From: Centrapalus pauciflorus
Taxonomy: Eukaryota > Streptophyta > Magnoliopsida > Asterales > Asteraceae
DNA length: 64,000 nt
Direction of reading: 5' to 3'
NCBI GenBank assembly: GCA_020465985.1
Contig: JAANYP010005935.1
Span: 62,001 to 126,000, forward strand
Numbering within the stretch: position 1 is the first letter of the stretch; every line of letters begins with the position of its first letter. Both the position numbers and the translations under genes were made by a program. The notes below the pieces were generated by a model, which worked only from the letters and a program-made list of their open reading frames with translations, had not been told where the DNA came from and made no database searches. Below are positions 32,073-42,616 of this stretch, one piece after another.

Positions 32073-33193
32073 GTAAACATTTTCTTTCTTTATTTTCGAT
32101 TATAACGTCCTATTTTGTGTTTTTAAATTTTGAATTTCAAAGGGTTTTTCTATTCGGTTTTTGTTTGTTCTAAGATACTGTAGTACAATAAAATGTTCCT
32201 TACATGTTTTAGCTTTAGGATCTACATTTGCATGTATTTTTAAGCATTTTCAGAACTGTTCACGTTGCATGTGCATGAACACATTAAACTGCAAAATTGA
32301 CTAAGTCCTTATCTCGGAACATCCGAAATTCGGACCATCCGAATTTAGGATGACTCCCCCTTAGGCAATATTTCAGTTTAAATGTTCACTAATATGGACC
32401 CATCCGAATTTCTGATCCATCCGAAATTTGGATCAGTAGGCAATACTTAGAAATTATACAAGTATATTATATGTTTCAATCGAATTTCAGTTCACCCAAA
32501 ATTCAGATGGACTCATATAATATCAATTGTATGTTTTATGCAACTAAGTCCTTGTCTCGGAACCGAATTTGTGGCATTCATGTTTATTTTCTAAGTGTTC
32601 ATTATTGTAATCATCACCCGAATTCAGAACCATACGAATTCAATCCCCATCCGAATTTTGTCATTGATGTGAATTTTCTAAGTGTTCCTCATTTTCATTA
32701 TCCGAAATTCGGATCCATCCGAATTTCGGTTCCCCCACCTTAGTTTCATACTTAGTCTATCATTTCATGCATCATTTCCATCCGAAATTCGGTCCCATCA
32801 AAAATTCGGATCATGTCATCCGACATTCCCATGCACCTGAATTTGGATCTTTCATTCATCCGAATTTCGGTCCATCTGAAATTCAACAGTTAGAATTTTC
32901 TTAAAATTTTCCATTTTTGCAATTTTTAAAAAAAATAAAAAATCACAAAAATACACCATGTCTTATGCACCATTGATTAGAGTTAGGATAAGTGTTTGAA
33001 TAAAAATGTCTCTTCAAACATTGGTCTCTCAACGATCGACTTTGGACTTTATTCGGTAGAACTTACATTTTACTGATAAAAGACACGATGCTTTAAACAG
33101 AATAGATAGTTTTAAATTCACACTTATTTCAGAGTTAGTATCAGTGCTTCATTCTTTCAAGTCTGATATACTAACATTGTTGCACGTTTACAG
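32073..33193 (+). other. Predicted intron upstream of the Copia-4 3' ORF
   Basis: GTAAAC donor at 32073; acceptor CACGTTTACAG ends at 33193, five bases before an ATG (33199). The 1,121-bp interval is non-coding and contains the second CATCCGAATTCGG array. Not tested by transcripts. Confidence 0.45.
32320..32890. repeat. CATCCGAATTCGG palindrome array in the predicted intron
   Basis: At least ten copies of CATCCGAA(A)TT with partners such as ATTCGGATC; for example CATCCGAAATTCGG near 32,331 and ATCCGAAATTCGGATCC near 32,700. Same motif as at 23,455-24,000. Confidence 0.85.
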
Positions 33194-33198
33194 GACTC

Positions 33199-33970
33199 AT
33201 GGACCATCAAGTCACCTTAACCATTCCCATCGTCCGCTACCAAATAATAACGCTTAGCTGCCAGAAGAATCACTACTTCCATCCGCTCAGTTTGTTGAAT
33301 TTGCCCCTCACAACTAGCAGCTAGACCTTACCACCCTACGCCATGAAGCTGAGGATATCACATTCGATATTCTCAAAGGCCACCCAATCTTCTACGCCCT
33401 TCCTACTGCCATTTCTGTACCAATCATCTATCTTCAACAATTCTGGCATCATCTCACGTTCATCAATGACGTCGAACCTCACTTTACCACCAAAATTGAC
33501 TCCGTCCCCATTAAAGTCACTCTCGAAGCCATACACCATAGTCTCCGCCTACCCTCCGAAAACCATTCAGTTACCGAATATGACTTTGCCCATATTCCCA
33601 CTCCTGCCCAAACACTATAAGAAATTTTGACCAGTGGATATGATGGCCAACTCACCCGCCCTTCAGAATTCTGGACTAAGCAACTCCAGTCACAATGGAG
33701 GGACCTTTTTGATGTCATTAATAAATGCTTAACCGGAAAACCATCTGGCCATGACTCGGCCTCTATCCAAGTCCTTGCGATGTTTGTTGCGTTCGCCTTT
33801 GACCGCCACTATGACTATGGGGCGTTTGTCTTTAAGGAATTAAAAAGAGCATTTCTAGAGAAAAGAACAAAAAGAGGGCACAAGTTCATTCCATTCCAAG
33901 GATTCCTTCAGCTCTTTAATCAACATGCAATGGATCTAGACGACGACATACACGAACGCCCTGAGGCCGA
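33199..33970 (+). pseudogene. Copia-4 3' ORF, N-terminal half (interrupted by Gypsy-2)
   Basis: Same protein family as 4798-7453. The main frame reads LPEESLLPSAQFVEFA, DITFDILKGHPIFYALPTA, VPIIYLQQFWHH. After a stop at 33,618 it is open from 33,627 (SGYDGQLTRPSEFW, NKCLTGKPSGHDSAS, AFAFDRHYDYGAFVFKEL). The ATG at 33199 is one frame off, so an indel lies in the first 30 codons or another start was used. Coding is cut at 33,970 by Gypsy-2 and continues at 57,086. No signal peptide or membrane segment is seen. Confidence 0.7.
33966..33970. repeat. Target site duplication GCCGA (left copy) of Gypsy-2
   Basis: Identical GCCGA at 33966-33970 and 57086-57090, directly flanking the two LTR ends. 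Confidence 0.95.
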
Positions 33971-35132
33971 TGACGGGTTGTCGTTGTGACCTGCATAAAT
34001 AATCCTTATATATACTATTTAGCTCAGAGAAGTAAGGGTCGAATCCACAGGGAGTGCGTATGTAATTAGGGTTAATCGGCTAGCTTTTTAAGTTTATTGA
34101 AAGCATTTAAAATGTGAATCGAGTGAATTGGATGATTTGTGGATTAATGACTTACGACTAATTTGTGACTAAAATTAACGGCAAATAACTAATGAAGTAA
34201 ATTAACAATCAAATTTAAGATAACCATTCACAGAATCACTACGGCATAAGTATTACCCACTTGAATTTTGTGCAACAATCACATAGATATAATTAATGTG
34301 CGGTTAAAATTAATCATACACGTTTTAGCCAATAACTCTCGGCATAGCGCATGCAATATACATTACTTGTCTTAATCCCGAAGCTAATGGACTCGGCAAA
34401 AATAATAATACAACTACGAACTATCTTGCTTTTACTAATTAAAATGTACAATCATAATCATAACTGAATGTTCATCATTTGAATACACATAGAGTGTTTC
34501 AATCAACGCAGATACATCAAAATATATGGAAATTCAAGTAAAGTAAAACATAGACGTAGATCCTCCGCAAACGGCTATGGTGTTTAGCCACTCATCCTAT
34601 GCTCTTCAATGGTGTTGATTGTACACATGTTGTAAGCTTGCGAATCACCATCTTCCTACTTGTATTGTGAATCCATTCCGGCAAGGCTTTGCCACTTCTT
34701 TTCACACTTTCGGGACCTCTTCAAATGGCTGCCATCGAACTCTATTTATAGAGGAGGTAGATTTAGGGTTTCCAGGGATGAAAATGCGTTTTTGCGCCGT
34801 CCCAGCGTAGGGTAGGCATAGGCCTGCGCTCCAACAATTACCAAACTAATAACTATTCCGTTTAGTATCCCCTGCGGCTGGGGTATGGCCAGGGCTACTC
34901 TGGGCTGCCCTGGAAGTGCTCTAGATCTCTCTATTCTTCTATTTTGCAGCGTAGGGTGGCGCAGGCCTGCGCCCCCTTCGGCTCGGTTCACTCTGAATTT
35001 TCTCGAGCTGCTTCTAATTGACCTCTTGACCCTAAATCATAAACTTGGAGTAATAATATGGAAGTTTCGAAGTATCGGTGCTTAAAATGAACATAAAATG
35101 ACTCCGAAACACATAAAGTTATAGCCTTATCA
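33971..35132 (-). repeat. Gypsy-2 3' LTR (1162 bp)
   Basis: Plus-strand start TGACGGG, end CCTTATCA. TATA box TATAAATAG on the minus strand at 34750-34742. Carries two GC-rich palindromic blocks, GCGTAGG...GGCCTGCGC at about 34,805-34,830 and the perfect GGCGCAGGCCTGCGCC at 34958-34973. Confidence 0.93.
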
Positions 35133-36022
35133 AACCTCACCTACATAACTCTTGGTCATCCACGAACAAGCTTTTGGAATCAGAACTAACTATGTATCGG
35201 GCATGTATTAGCAGCGACTCTAGGAATTCTATGTTAAGCTAGCCTTCGCACTAATGCATTAAAAGATTAACATGTAAATCGAAGACGTTTTCAGTTAAAA
35301 TATATTTCCCTTAGAATTTATATAATGTATCTCACTCTTGGAATTACCCTTTTAGCTAAAGGTTACAAAACTTAACACACGTGGGTCTTTTGTCAATCTT
35401 TTCCCACTATGCATGTTTACAACAACTTTTTCTTTTTAATACCATGCTTCTATCTGTATTCTTTCGAACTCAAATTATCTAGATGGTCCATGTAGCGAGA
35501 TTTCGGTCAATCACTCCCAAACCAGATGGTTTTAGGGGATTAGGCATGAATGGTACCCCTACGGACCTAGTTTCCCGAACCATCTAGACTACAATTAACT
35601 TATTATTTAGGCTAAAGCGTGATTAAGTTCTCCCCCTTATTGCATGTGTTTCCAAAATCTTTTGACACATTACTTATATTTAAGCCCAAATAAATTTCAA
35701 CATACTTGAATTCATTTTACATAGCAAAAAATTTTAATTATTATTACGACTCTTTTCTTAATTATAGAATATCCTCTCAACACTAGCCAATTCCCTCGTA
35801 CAAATTTTCTAATTATCATCGTGTTCCACAGCCTGATCGGCAAACAAGACTCAATTAGGGAAGATAAGACAGACTACATAAACATTAAAACTCTAAATAG
35901 GACTCGGCTAAAAACTAAAAATAAACAAAACTAAGGATAAAGAAATAAAATGCATTACAGAAATAAAATAAATGAAAAGACAGAAAAATAAAGAAAGGGG
36001 AACAAGGAAAAATAGTACCCGG
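35133..36022 (-). other. Gypsy-2 3' untranslated region
   Basis: About 890 bp between the end of 3' ORF b and the LTR. No coding signal; AT-rich. Polypurine-like GTAGGTGAGGTT borders the LTR on the minus strand. Confidence 0.5.
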
Positions 36023-37567
36023 TCATTTGAAGGGAGGAGAGGGAGGAGGACCAAAGACGCCGTTGAAGAATTCGCTATACGGGTTTTGGCCTGTGGGGTA
36101 TTGTGCTGTAGGTGGAACCAAGTGAGTAAGGATCTGGTCTGGGAGATCCTGCCTGCCATGCGCCGGATAGCGCTTGATAAGTGTCTACGATAGGGTCGTA
36201 GGACTGATAGTTGGGCATCGTGTAATCATTATATGACTGATATGGCATACCGGCCACGGAGTCCTCGTGATGTCGAACTCCCTCCCATTATACCCAGTTT
36301 TGGTGCTGGTAATAGGCATTTCGATATGACAATGCTCTATGCCCGTCCTGAAGCTGATCTACCCGACCCGACAAGTGATCAACAATATCATAAATATGGG
36401 TCATTCGCCCATTCATCTCGTCTAACCTTTGGGTCACGTCCTCCCGAAACTCACATTGACCCACTGCTAAGTCATCTAACCGCCTCATGATGCGGTCAAA
36501 ATCAACACCGTCATTACCTCTACTGTGCGAGGTAGACGCCCCTCTTTTCGGCTCTTCGCGCCAAACTGCCACTTCATTAGCGGCCTTCTCCTCTCTCTCT
36601 CTCTCTCTATCCTTTCATACTCAGTATAGTCCTTGATATACGACTGGTTTGTCTCTTTGTCGAATATCTCGAACCCTTCATCAACTTCCCTAAAAATCAA
36701 GGTAGGGAACATGGTGGCCCTAATATACGTCACCGAAACAGGGGAAACCAGAGAATCGGGTGAAAGTGAACCCGTCCCCTCGGGGGATATAGAGATCAAC
36801 CAAGCATGGGGGATGATCATCCTCTTTCGGGTATCATACATAGCCCATATATCATTCATGACTATCCATGCGAAAGACAGTCTGGGCTTACGCTTAAGAA
36901 GGGCATGCAGAACCGTGATATCTCTATGTCTGACCATAGACACGTCACTATCACGAGGCAAGATGTTATTCATAATGATCTTGTGAAGCACCTTACACCT
37001 CGGGGTCAATGTGCTGCGGCTATAGGAGGAGGAGGACTCAGATTCCAAAAAGGATGGAATAAACACTTTTCTTACTTGCTCCATCCACTCTCCTGACCAA
37101 GTCATGTCAGTAAATGACAACTGGGCCTCGGATCTCTACTCATACCCCCGCTGGTTAGACCCTTCATTGCCTACCCCCGTATCTACATTAAATAATTGGC
37201 GAAGGATTTGTGCATCCATCGCCACGTCCCTACCGTGGAAGTTTCCTATAAGTCTAAAGTCGTTATGTGAACGACCCGTCTCCCTTCGTAGGGTAGACAT
37301 CCACTCTACAACATCGGCCTGATGAATCTTGAGGCCGCCAAAATCAAGCACACTCTCCCAACCCAAAAAGTCAAAGAGGTATGGAATCCCATAATCCTCA
37401 AAGTCATCTCTCCTAAACGTCTTCTCGACTAACACCTTATTCGAGTATTTCTTATATAAAAACAAATGTGTTCAAACATTTTCGGGGTGTTGTGATGGTA
37501 AAAGGTTAGGAGACCAATCTATAGGCACATTGACATTTTGGGTTCTTTGTTATGTTCTCCTCGACAT
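36023..37567 (-). pseudogene. Gypsy-2 3' ORF b (Athila ORF3-like, broken)
   Basis: ATG at 37567 stands immediately after TTTGTAG, an acceptor-like site. An early stop follows (MSRRT-stop), then WSPNLLPSQHPENV, DDFEDYGIPYLFDFLGWE, VVEWMSTLRRETGRSHNDFRL. 36,485-37,120 is open for 211 residues (TWSGEWMEQVRKVF, CKVLHKIIMNNILPRDSDVS, RDITVLHALLKRKPRLSFA). A CT-repeat region near 36,600 encodes RERERR; after it a frameshift leads to a coiled coil (RIMRRLDDLAVGQ..) and a Pro/Tyr-rich end with stop at 36,023. The protein family is the unassigned "plant transposon protein" of Athila elements; no membrane segment is visible. Confidence 0.75.
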
Positions 37568-37653
37568 CTACAAATTTCCCAACCAACCACAATATGTATG
37601 AAAAAAGTAAAACTATGCAATTTAAATTTTCACAATTAGACTCAATTTAGATG

Positions 37654-37696
<43 letters not shown>

Positions 37697-38714
37697 TTTA
37701 CGCTCTAATTCTGCATCACTCTATATATAGTCTATAATTTGCCACAATTTAAATGCCAAGCACATACTTAATTTATCCATACAATTCCAATTAGCACATA
37801 AACTCTTTTTCTAGCTAATCACCTAAATTTAATAATTCATACATTATATGCACATTTAGGTAACCAACTTTATAAATGCAAATTAATTTCTAAAACTTAA
37901 CCACGACAAATTAACTAAAATATCAAGTAAATACATATAGCATCAAACATACATCAAGTTTATCATCAAATTCATGCAATTTCACATACTTTGACTCTAA
38001 AAAGTCAAAATCAACATGAAAACTCCATGGATGACCATGAAGCTCAAGTTTTTATTTTTGCTCTAAATGTATAAAATAAGTTGAATTTACTCAATAAAAA
38101 CACTAATCTTAGTGATTGGAAGGTTGAAGATGACAAAGATCTAGCTTTTTCTTTAACCCCTTCTACACCCAAAAATCCTTCAAGATGAGTGTAAATACTC
38201 ACAACGAAGATGTTTCTAGCCTAAATCCTTGTTGTATATGATAATGCGGTTGTTTTTAGGCTTAGATTTGCAAATTTTTAGCACAAAATGGGGTTTTGGA
38301 AGTTTAGCCACACATCAAGCGTAGGCTGAGGGTTCTAGGGTTTGTGAAAATGAAGAATGAGGTTTAACTTTTGGTTTTATCTCGATGGGGCGTAGGGCCA
38401 GCGTAGGGCTGCGCCCCCTGCGACCAACTTTGTTTATTTTTCAAATTTTTACTGTTTTGGTACGCGGGGCTGTATATCTCTCTATTTTTTGTTATAAAAT
38501 GTGGTCTAAAAATTTTGTGGGGGCTAAATTAATTAATTAGCTTATCGTTAGAACCTACCGTTCCAAACTTAGACGTTTGTGACGTCCTCGTCACATTAAA
38601 TATAGTTAATAACTTTGAGAGATCGATCGGAGGAGCGACGACTTCTTCTAATTCTCCAACTGTCATTTGGATATTGGTGAACCAATCGGAATGCACTTGA
38701 AGCAACTGATCATT
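37568..38714 (-). other. Interval upstream of Gypsy-2 3' ORF b
   Basis: Non-coding, about 1.15 kb, with an (AC)19 microsatellite (37657-37694) and the GC-rich palindromic block GCGTAGGGCCAGCGTAGGG...GCGCCCC at 38,388-38,425. TATA-like GATAAAACC follows that block on the minus strand. Parts (TTTTAGGCTTAGA, the GC block) resemble the interval upstream of 3' ORF a, as expected of a duplicated cassette. Confidence 0.55.
37657..37694. repeat. (AC)19 microsatellite
   Basis: Uninterrupted AC dinucleotide run of 38 bases within the interval between the two Athila 3' ORFs. Confidence 0.97.
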
Positions 38715-39895
38715 TTACTTTTGGCCTCCTCGAAGGGTCTCGATTTCATTAAGCAACATGTTATTTGTGTTCACCAAATCTCCAACTATTCCCTTCAGTT
38801 TATTAACTTGATCCCATAAGATATCGACAGTCTCGTTCCTTTTCCATGGTCTCTGGTCTTCCTCGTCGACTTCCATCATGGCTTTTCCTTTGCTGGATTG
38901 TCTTTCAGTCGGGCATTCAGGGGCACTAAATGGGACTTTGGTCACTTTGGCGATTTTAGGTTAACGGATTTGGAATCCTACTTCGGTGCGCTCAAACACT
39001 AACCCTATCATAGTAATCCTCGTAAACCACATGATATTCGGGTTAATGAACTTTATGGGTAATTCTTCCGACACAGCTTTTTCTATAACAAATAACTCAG
39101 TAAGCATCCTACAGTGAGGGTAGTTCACTCCCTGACCCGTTACATGACACTCCCATAGATTTTGCATAATAACATACCCCAAAGACACAGCCGGGTATCT
39201 GGTCATGAGTGCGTGTACTAGAAGGATCTCCTGAGGTCTCACATAAATAGTGTCTTGGTAACGTGGAAGCACGTTAAAAAAAACTAACTTCCACATAACC
39301 TTAGCCAAAGGGCATAAGTCTCCTCTATTAAAAGCAGTGTGTATGTCCATGCATCTTTAACATGGATTCCAAAAACTGTAGCTATCATTTTGTCCCACTG
39401 ATTAGTCCACTTATTGATTATACGCATCCTACTCCCCTGGGTATTAGTCAGTGTCCAGATTTCCATAGGCCGCGGTGTCTCAGTGTGGATAAGAAACTCA
39501 TCATACAACTTTTTCCTAGAAATTGACACTTTCTTATTTCCCACCATCCCCACTAGCTCAAAGTCATGATCCTCGACTTTCTCTATTCTACGTATAGTGG
39601 CGAACCACTGTTGGATCAAACTAGTGTGAATATATGATAGCTCCCACAAAACAGCTCTAGCTCACCCCAAATGCTCAAACGACTCTATAATGTAAAAATC
39701 CTCAAAGTCGACCTCTTTTAAAGTATGCTCAATAAGGAACCTAGGTGGTTTGCCATTATTAGTGTTTGGGGGTATTTAAGGAAATTCCGCATTGATAGGT
39801 TTCTCAAAGCGAACGTTTTCAGGGTTGTGGGTTCTCATCCTAGGGGTTTGGGTGTTTGCTGAACTGTTATCGTTGGCGTCAAATTGGGTTGACAT
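38715..39895 (-). pseudogene. Gypsy-2 3' ORF a (Athila ORF3-like, broken)
   Basis: ATG at 39895 (MSTQFDANDNSS) follows TTTTTAATTATAG, an acceptor-like site. Then HNPENV, a stop, VDFEDFYIIESFEHLG, a stop in place of Trp, and an open run at 39,284-39,649 (IQQWFATIRRIEKVEDHDFELVG). After a frameshift near 39,320: FNRGDLCPLAKVMWKLVFFNVLPR, VRPQEILLVHALMTRYPAVSLG. A stop precedes the C-terminal part (38,715-38,945) with coiled coil LWDQVNKLKGIVGDLVNTNN. Domain order and motifs (PENV, DDFED/VDFED, VLHALL/LVHALM) match 3' ORF b, so the two are duplicates. Confidence 0.78.
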
Positions 39896-40857
39896 CTATA
39901 ATTAAAAAGACAAAGGATTATTAAAAAAGGGTTTTCTACATGAATGATGCATGATAATTAAATACCCTTTTTCGTGTTAAATAATCTAATCCTAAGTCTC
40001 ACCAACAATGTGAGCCCAAACTAATCCTATCAAATGCATGAACTTCAATAAATGAATATTTTAACAATTTAAGAATAACCCTTTAGAAAATTTTTTTCAA
40101 AATATAGCATATATGGAAAAAGCCACAATTTTTACAAAAAGTTTTGCTAAAATATATTTATATAAATTAATGAGTATATATAAAATTATTTTTACCACTT
40201 TTTCAATAAAGATAATGTAACCCCCAACAATTCCATCCCATGCATGCATGATATAACTTTAACAAACTAATGTAGAATGAAGCTAGGGGCGTTAAAAAGA
40301 GTATACCTTGGTAATCCTTGACAATAACTAGCGTTGGATTGAAGAATTGACGTAGAAAAGGCGATAATTTAGAGGTTTTAGGCTTAGAAATCGATAATCC
40401 GCCGTTTCTAGAACTGCAATTTAGGGTTTAAGACATTTTGGGCGTTCAGCTCTGTATGTATCAGTTTTTAACCGCGTTGGGGCGTAGGGCCAGCGCAGGG
40501 CCGCACCCCCCTGTGCGCGCACTTGTCTCTAAACCCATTTCTTCAATTTTTAAAATTCTTATGGGTACTCTCCCCAACTTACGCTCGTAATATCGGGTTA
40601 AAATAATTCGGTCTGCGTCCTTAAAATTCTAAATTCTGATGTGGAATCCTAATATTTAATTTAAAACCTAAATTTTAATTGAAACCTAAACACAACTGAG
40701 TTCGGGAGGGAGAAGCCTTCCCAACTTAATTGGGCACACACAATTACACATAAACAAATAAACAAATAAAGATTCAAAATACCGAAAATACTCTGGGTTC
40801 CCTCCCAGAAAGCGCTAAGTTTTACGTCTTCATCCAGAAGGACTGCTCCTAAACTAA
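39896..40857 (-). other. Interval between Gypsy-2 integrase and 3' ORF a
   Basis: About 960 bp, non-coding. The GC-rich palindromic block GGGGCGTAGGGCCAGCGCAGGG..GCACCCCC is at 40,479-40,520, followed on the minus strand by GGTTAAAAAC. It ends in the acceptor-like TTATAG at the ATG of 3' ORF a. Confidence 0.5.
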
Positions 40858-42611
40858 CTAATTAACTTTTGGATCTTGTAGTCTGATTAATTCCGAAACT
40901 AACATATTATTGGTGGCCCACTGAACATATAGTTTAAGTCTATGCCATTTGACTTTAAATGGTTCACCGCCTTCTGGGTCTTGGATTTCTACCGCACCAT
41001 ATGGGTACACATTAGTTACGACGTATGGATCTGTCCATTTACCTTTTGATTTACCAGGATATAGTCTAAGTCTTGCATTAAATAGCCAGACTTTATTTCC
41101 CTTAGTAAATATTTTAATTTTTAAGCATCCTATCGTGGAAAACTTTTGTTTTCTCTTTGTAAATTCTTGCACTTTCGTAGACTTCTCTACGAATTTCTTC
41201 TAGTTCATTTAATTGAAATTTCCTATCAACACCGGTATCATGTAAATTAAAATTAGTGTTTTTGATTGCCCATAGAGCTCGGTGTTCTAGTTCTACTGGA
41301 AGATGACAAAGCTTACCATAAACAAGTCTATATGGGGACATACCGATTGCTGTTTTAAATGCGGTTCTGTATGCCCATAGAGCATCCTCTAATTTTAACG
41401 ACCAATCCTTACGATCAGGTCTTACAGTTTTTTCAAGGATTCTCTTGATCTCTCTATTAGAAATCTCGACTTGTCCGCTAGTTCGTTTATCAAATTTACA
41501 CATGACCCGGTTATCATTTATTCGTGTAGCTTCTGCTTCCACCCATTTGGAAACATAATCTACCGCAACTATGATGTATTCATATCCAAATGATTTAGGG
41601 AAGGGTCCCATAAAATCAATACCCCATACATCAAATATTTCAACAATTAATATCGGGGTCACGGGCATTTCATCCTTTTTTGCGATGCCGCTGGTTTGCT
41701 GGCATCTTGTGCATCCTTTAAGAAATTCATAGGCATCCTTAAATATCGTGGGCAAGAAAAACATATACTGCAATATCCGGTGACCAGTTTTCTTTGCACT
41801 AAAATGTCCACCGCATGCATTTGCATGGCAGTGATTAAGAATATCCTCTTTTTCCGAATCAGGGACACAACATCTTATGATTTGATCTCCTCCTATTTTA
41901 AATAGATAAGGCTCAACCCAAATATATTGCCTTGCTTGAGCATAGAATTATTTTCTCTGTTGTGAGTTCCAGTGCTCTAGCAATCTTCCTGATACGAAAT
42001 AATTAACTAAATTCGCAAACCAGGGAATTTTAGATATGGATAATAGTCGTTCATCAGGGAAGGAGTCCCTGATTTGTTCAGTTTAGTTTGTTGGGATTAA
42101 ATGAAGCCTTGATAAATGATCGGTAACGACGTTTTCCCAATGCCTTTCTTATCCGTAATATCTAAGTCAAATTCTTGCAACAGAAGGATCCACCGAATCA
42201 ATCAAGGCTTGACATCATTCTTTGCCAATAAATGTCTTAAAGCACTGTGGTCTGAGTACACAATTACTTTTGCCCCCCAAATATAATATCTGAATTTATC
42301 TAGGGCATATACCACGACTAATAATTCCTTTTCCGTAGTGGTGTAATTTATTTGTGCCTCATTAAAGGTGTTACTTGCGTAGTAAATGACCACTGGCTTT
42401 TTCTCAAATCTCTGTCTTAGTACAGCACCAACTGCGTAATCACTAGCATCACACATGATCTCAAAAGGTTGAGACCAATCTGGAGATTGCAAAATTGGTG
42501 CTTCCATTAATTTTGATTTAAGCTTCTCAAATGCTTTCATACATGACTCATCTCGACATCTTTTGATAGAAGATTGCATAACGGCCTTGAGATTTCACTG
42601 AAGTCTGTAAT
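40858..42611 (-). pseudogene. pol: Gypsy-2 RNase H and integrase (broken)
   Basis: RNase H at 42,202-42,579: FEIMCDASDYAVGAVL, YASNTFNEAQINYTTTEKELL, YSDHSALRHLLAK. A decayed stretch (41,900-42,200) leads to the H2C2 zinc domain (H and C residues across a frameshift, CTRCQQTSG). The integrase core is at 41,114-41,773 (WGIDFMGPFPKSFGYEYIIVAVDY, ALWAYRTAFKTAIGMSPY, YGKLCHLPVELEHRALWA), where the catalytic segment between NRVMCKFD and NREI has lost sequence. The C-terminal domain is at 40,858-41,172 (WLFNARLRLYPGKSKGKWTDPYVV), which lacks a chromodomain, as is usual for Athila. Gypsy-3 interrupts the gene at 42,617. Confidence 0.88.
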
Positions 42612-42616
42612 GAATC
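42612..42616. repeat. Target site duplication GAATC (left copy) of Gypsy-3
   Basis: GAATC at 42612-42616 and 50742-50746. Removing 42617-50746 restores continuity of the Gypsy-2 RT/RNase H junction. Confidence 0.93.

Noticed and set aside
36586..36608. CT-repeat near 36,600 as a promoter element
   Set aside because: It lies inside the coding frame of Athila 3' ORF b, where it encodes Arg/Glu repeats; simple slippage is sufficient.
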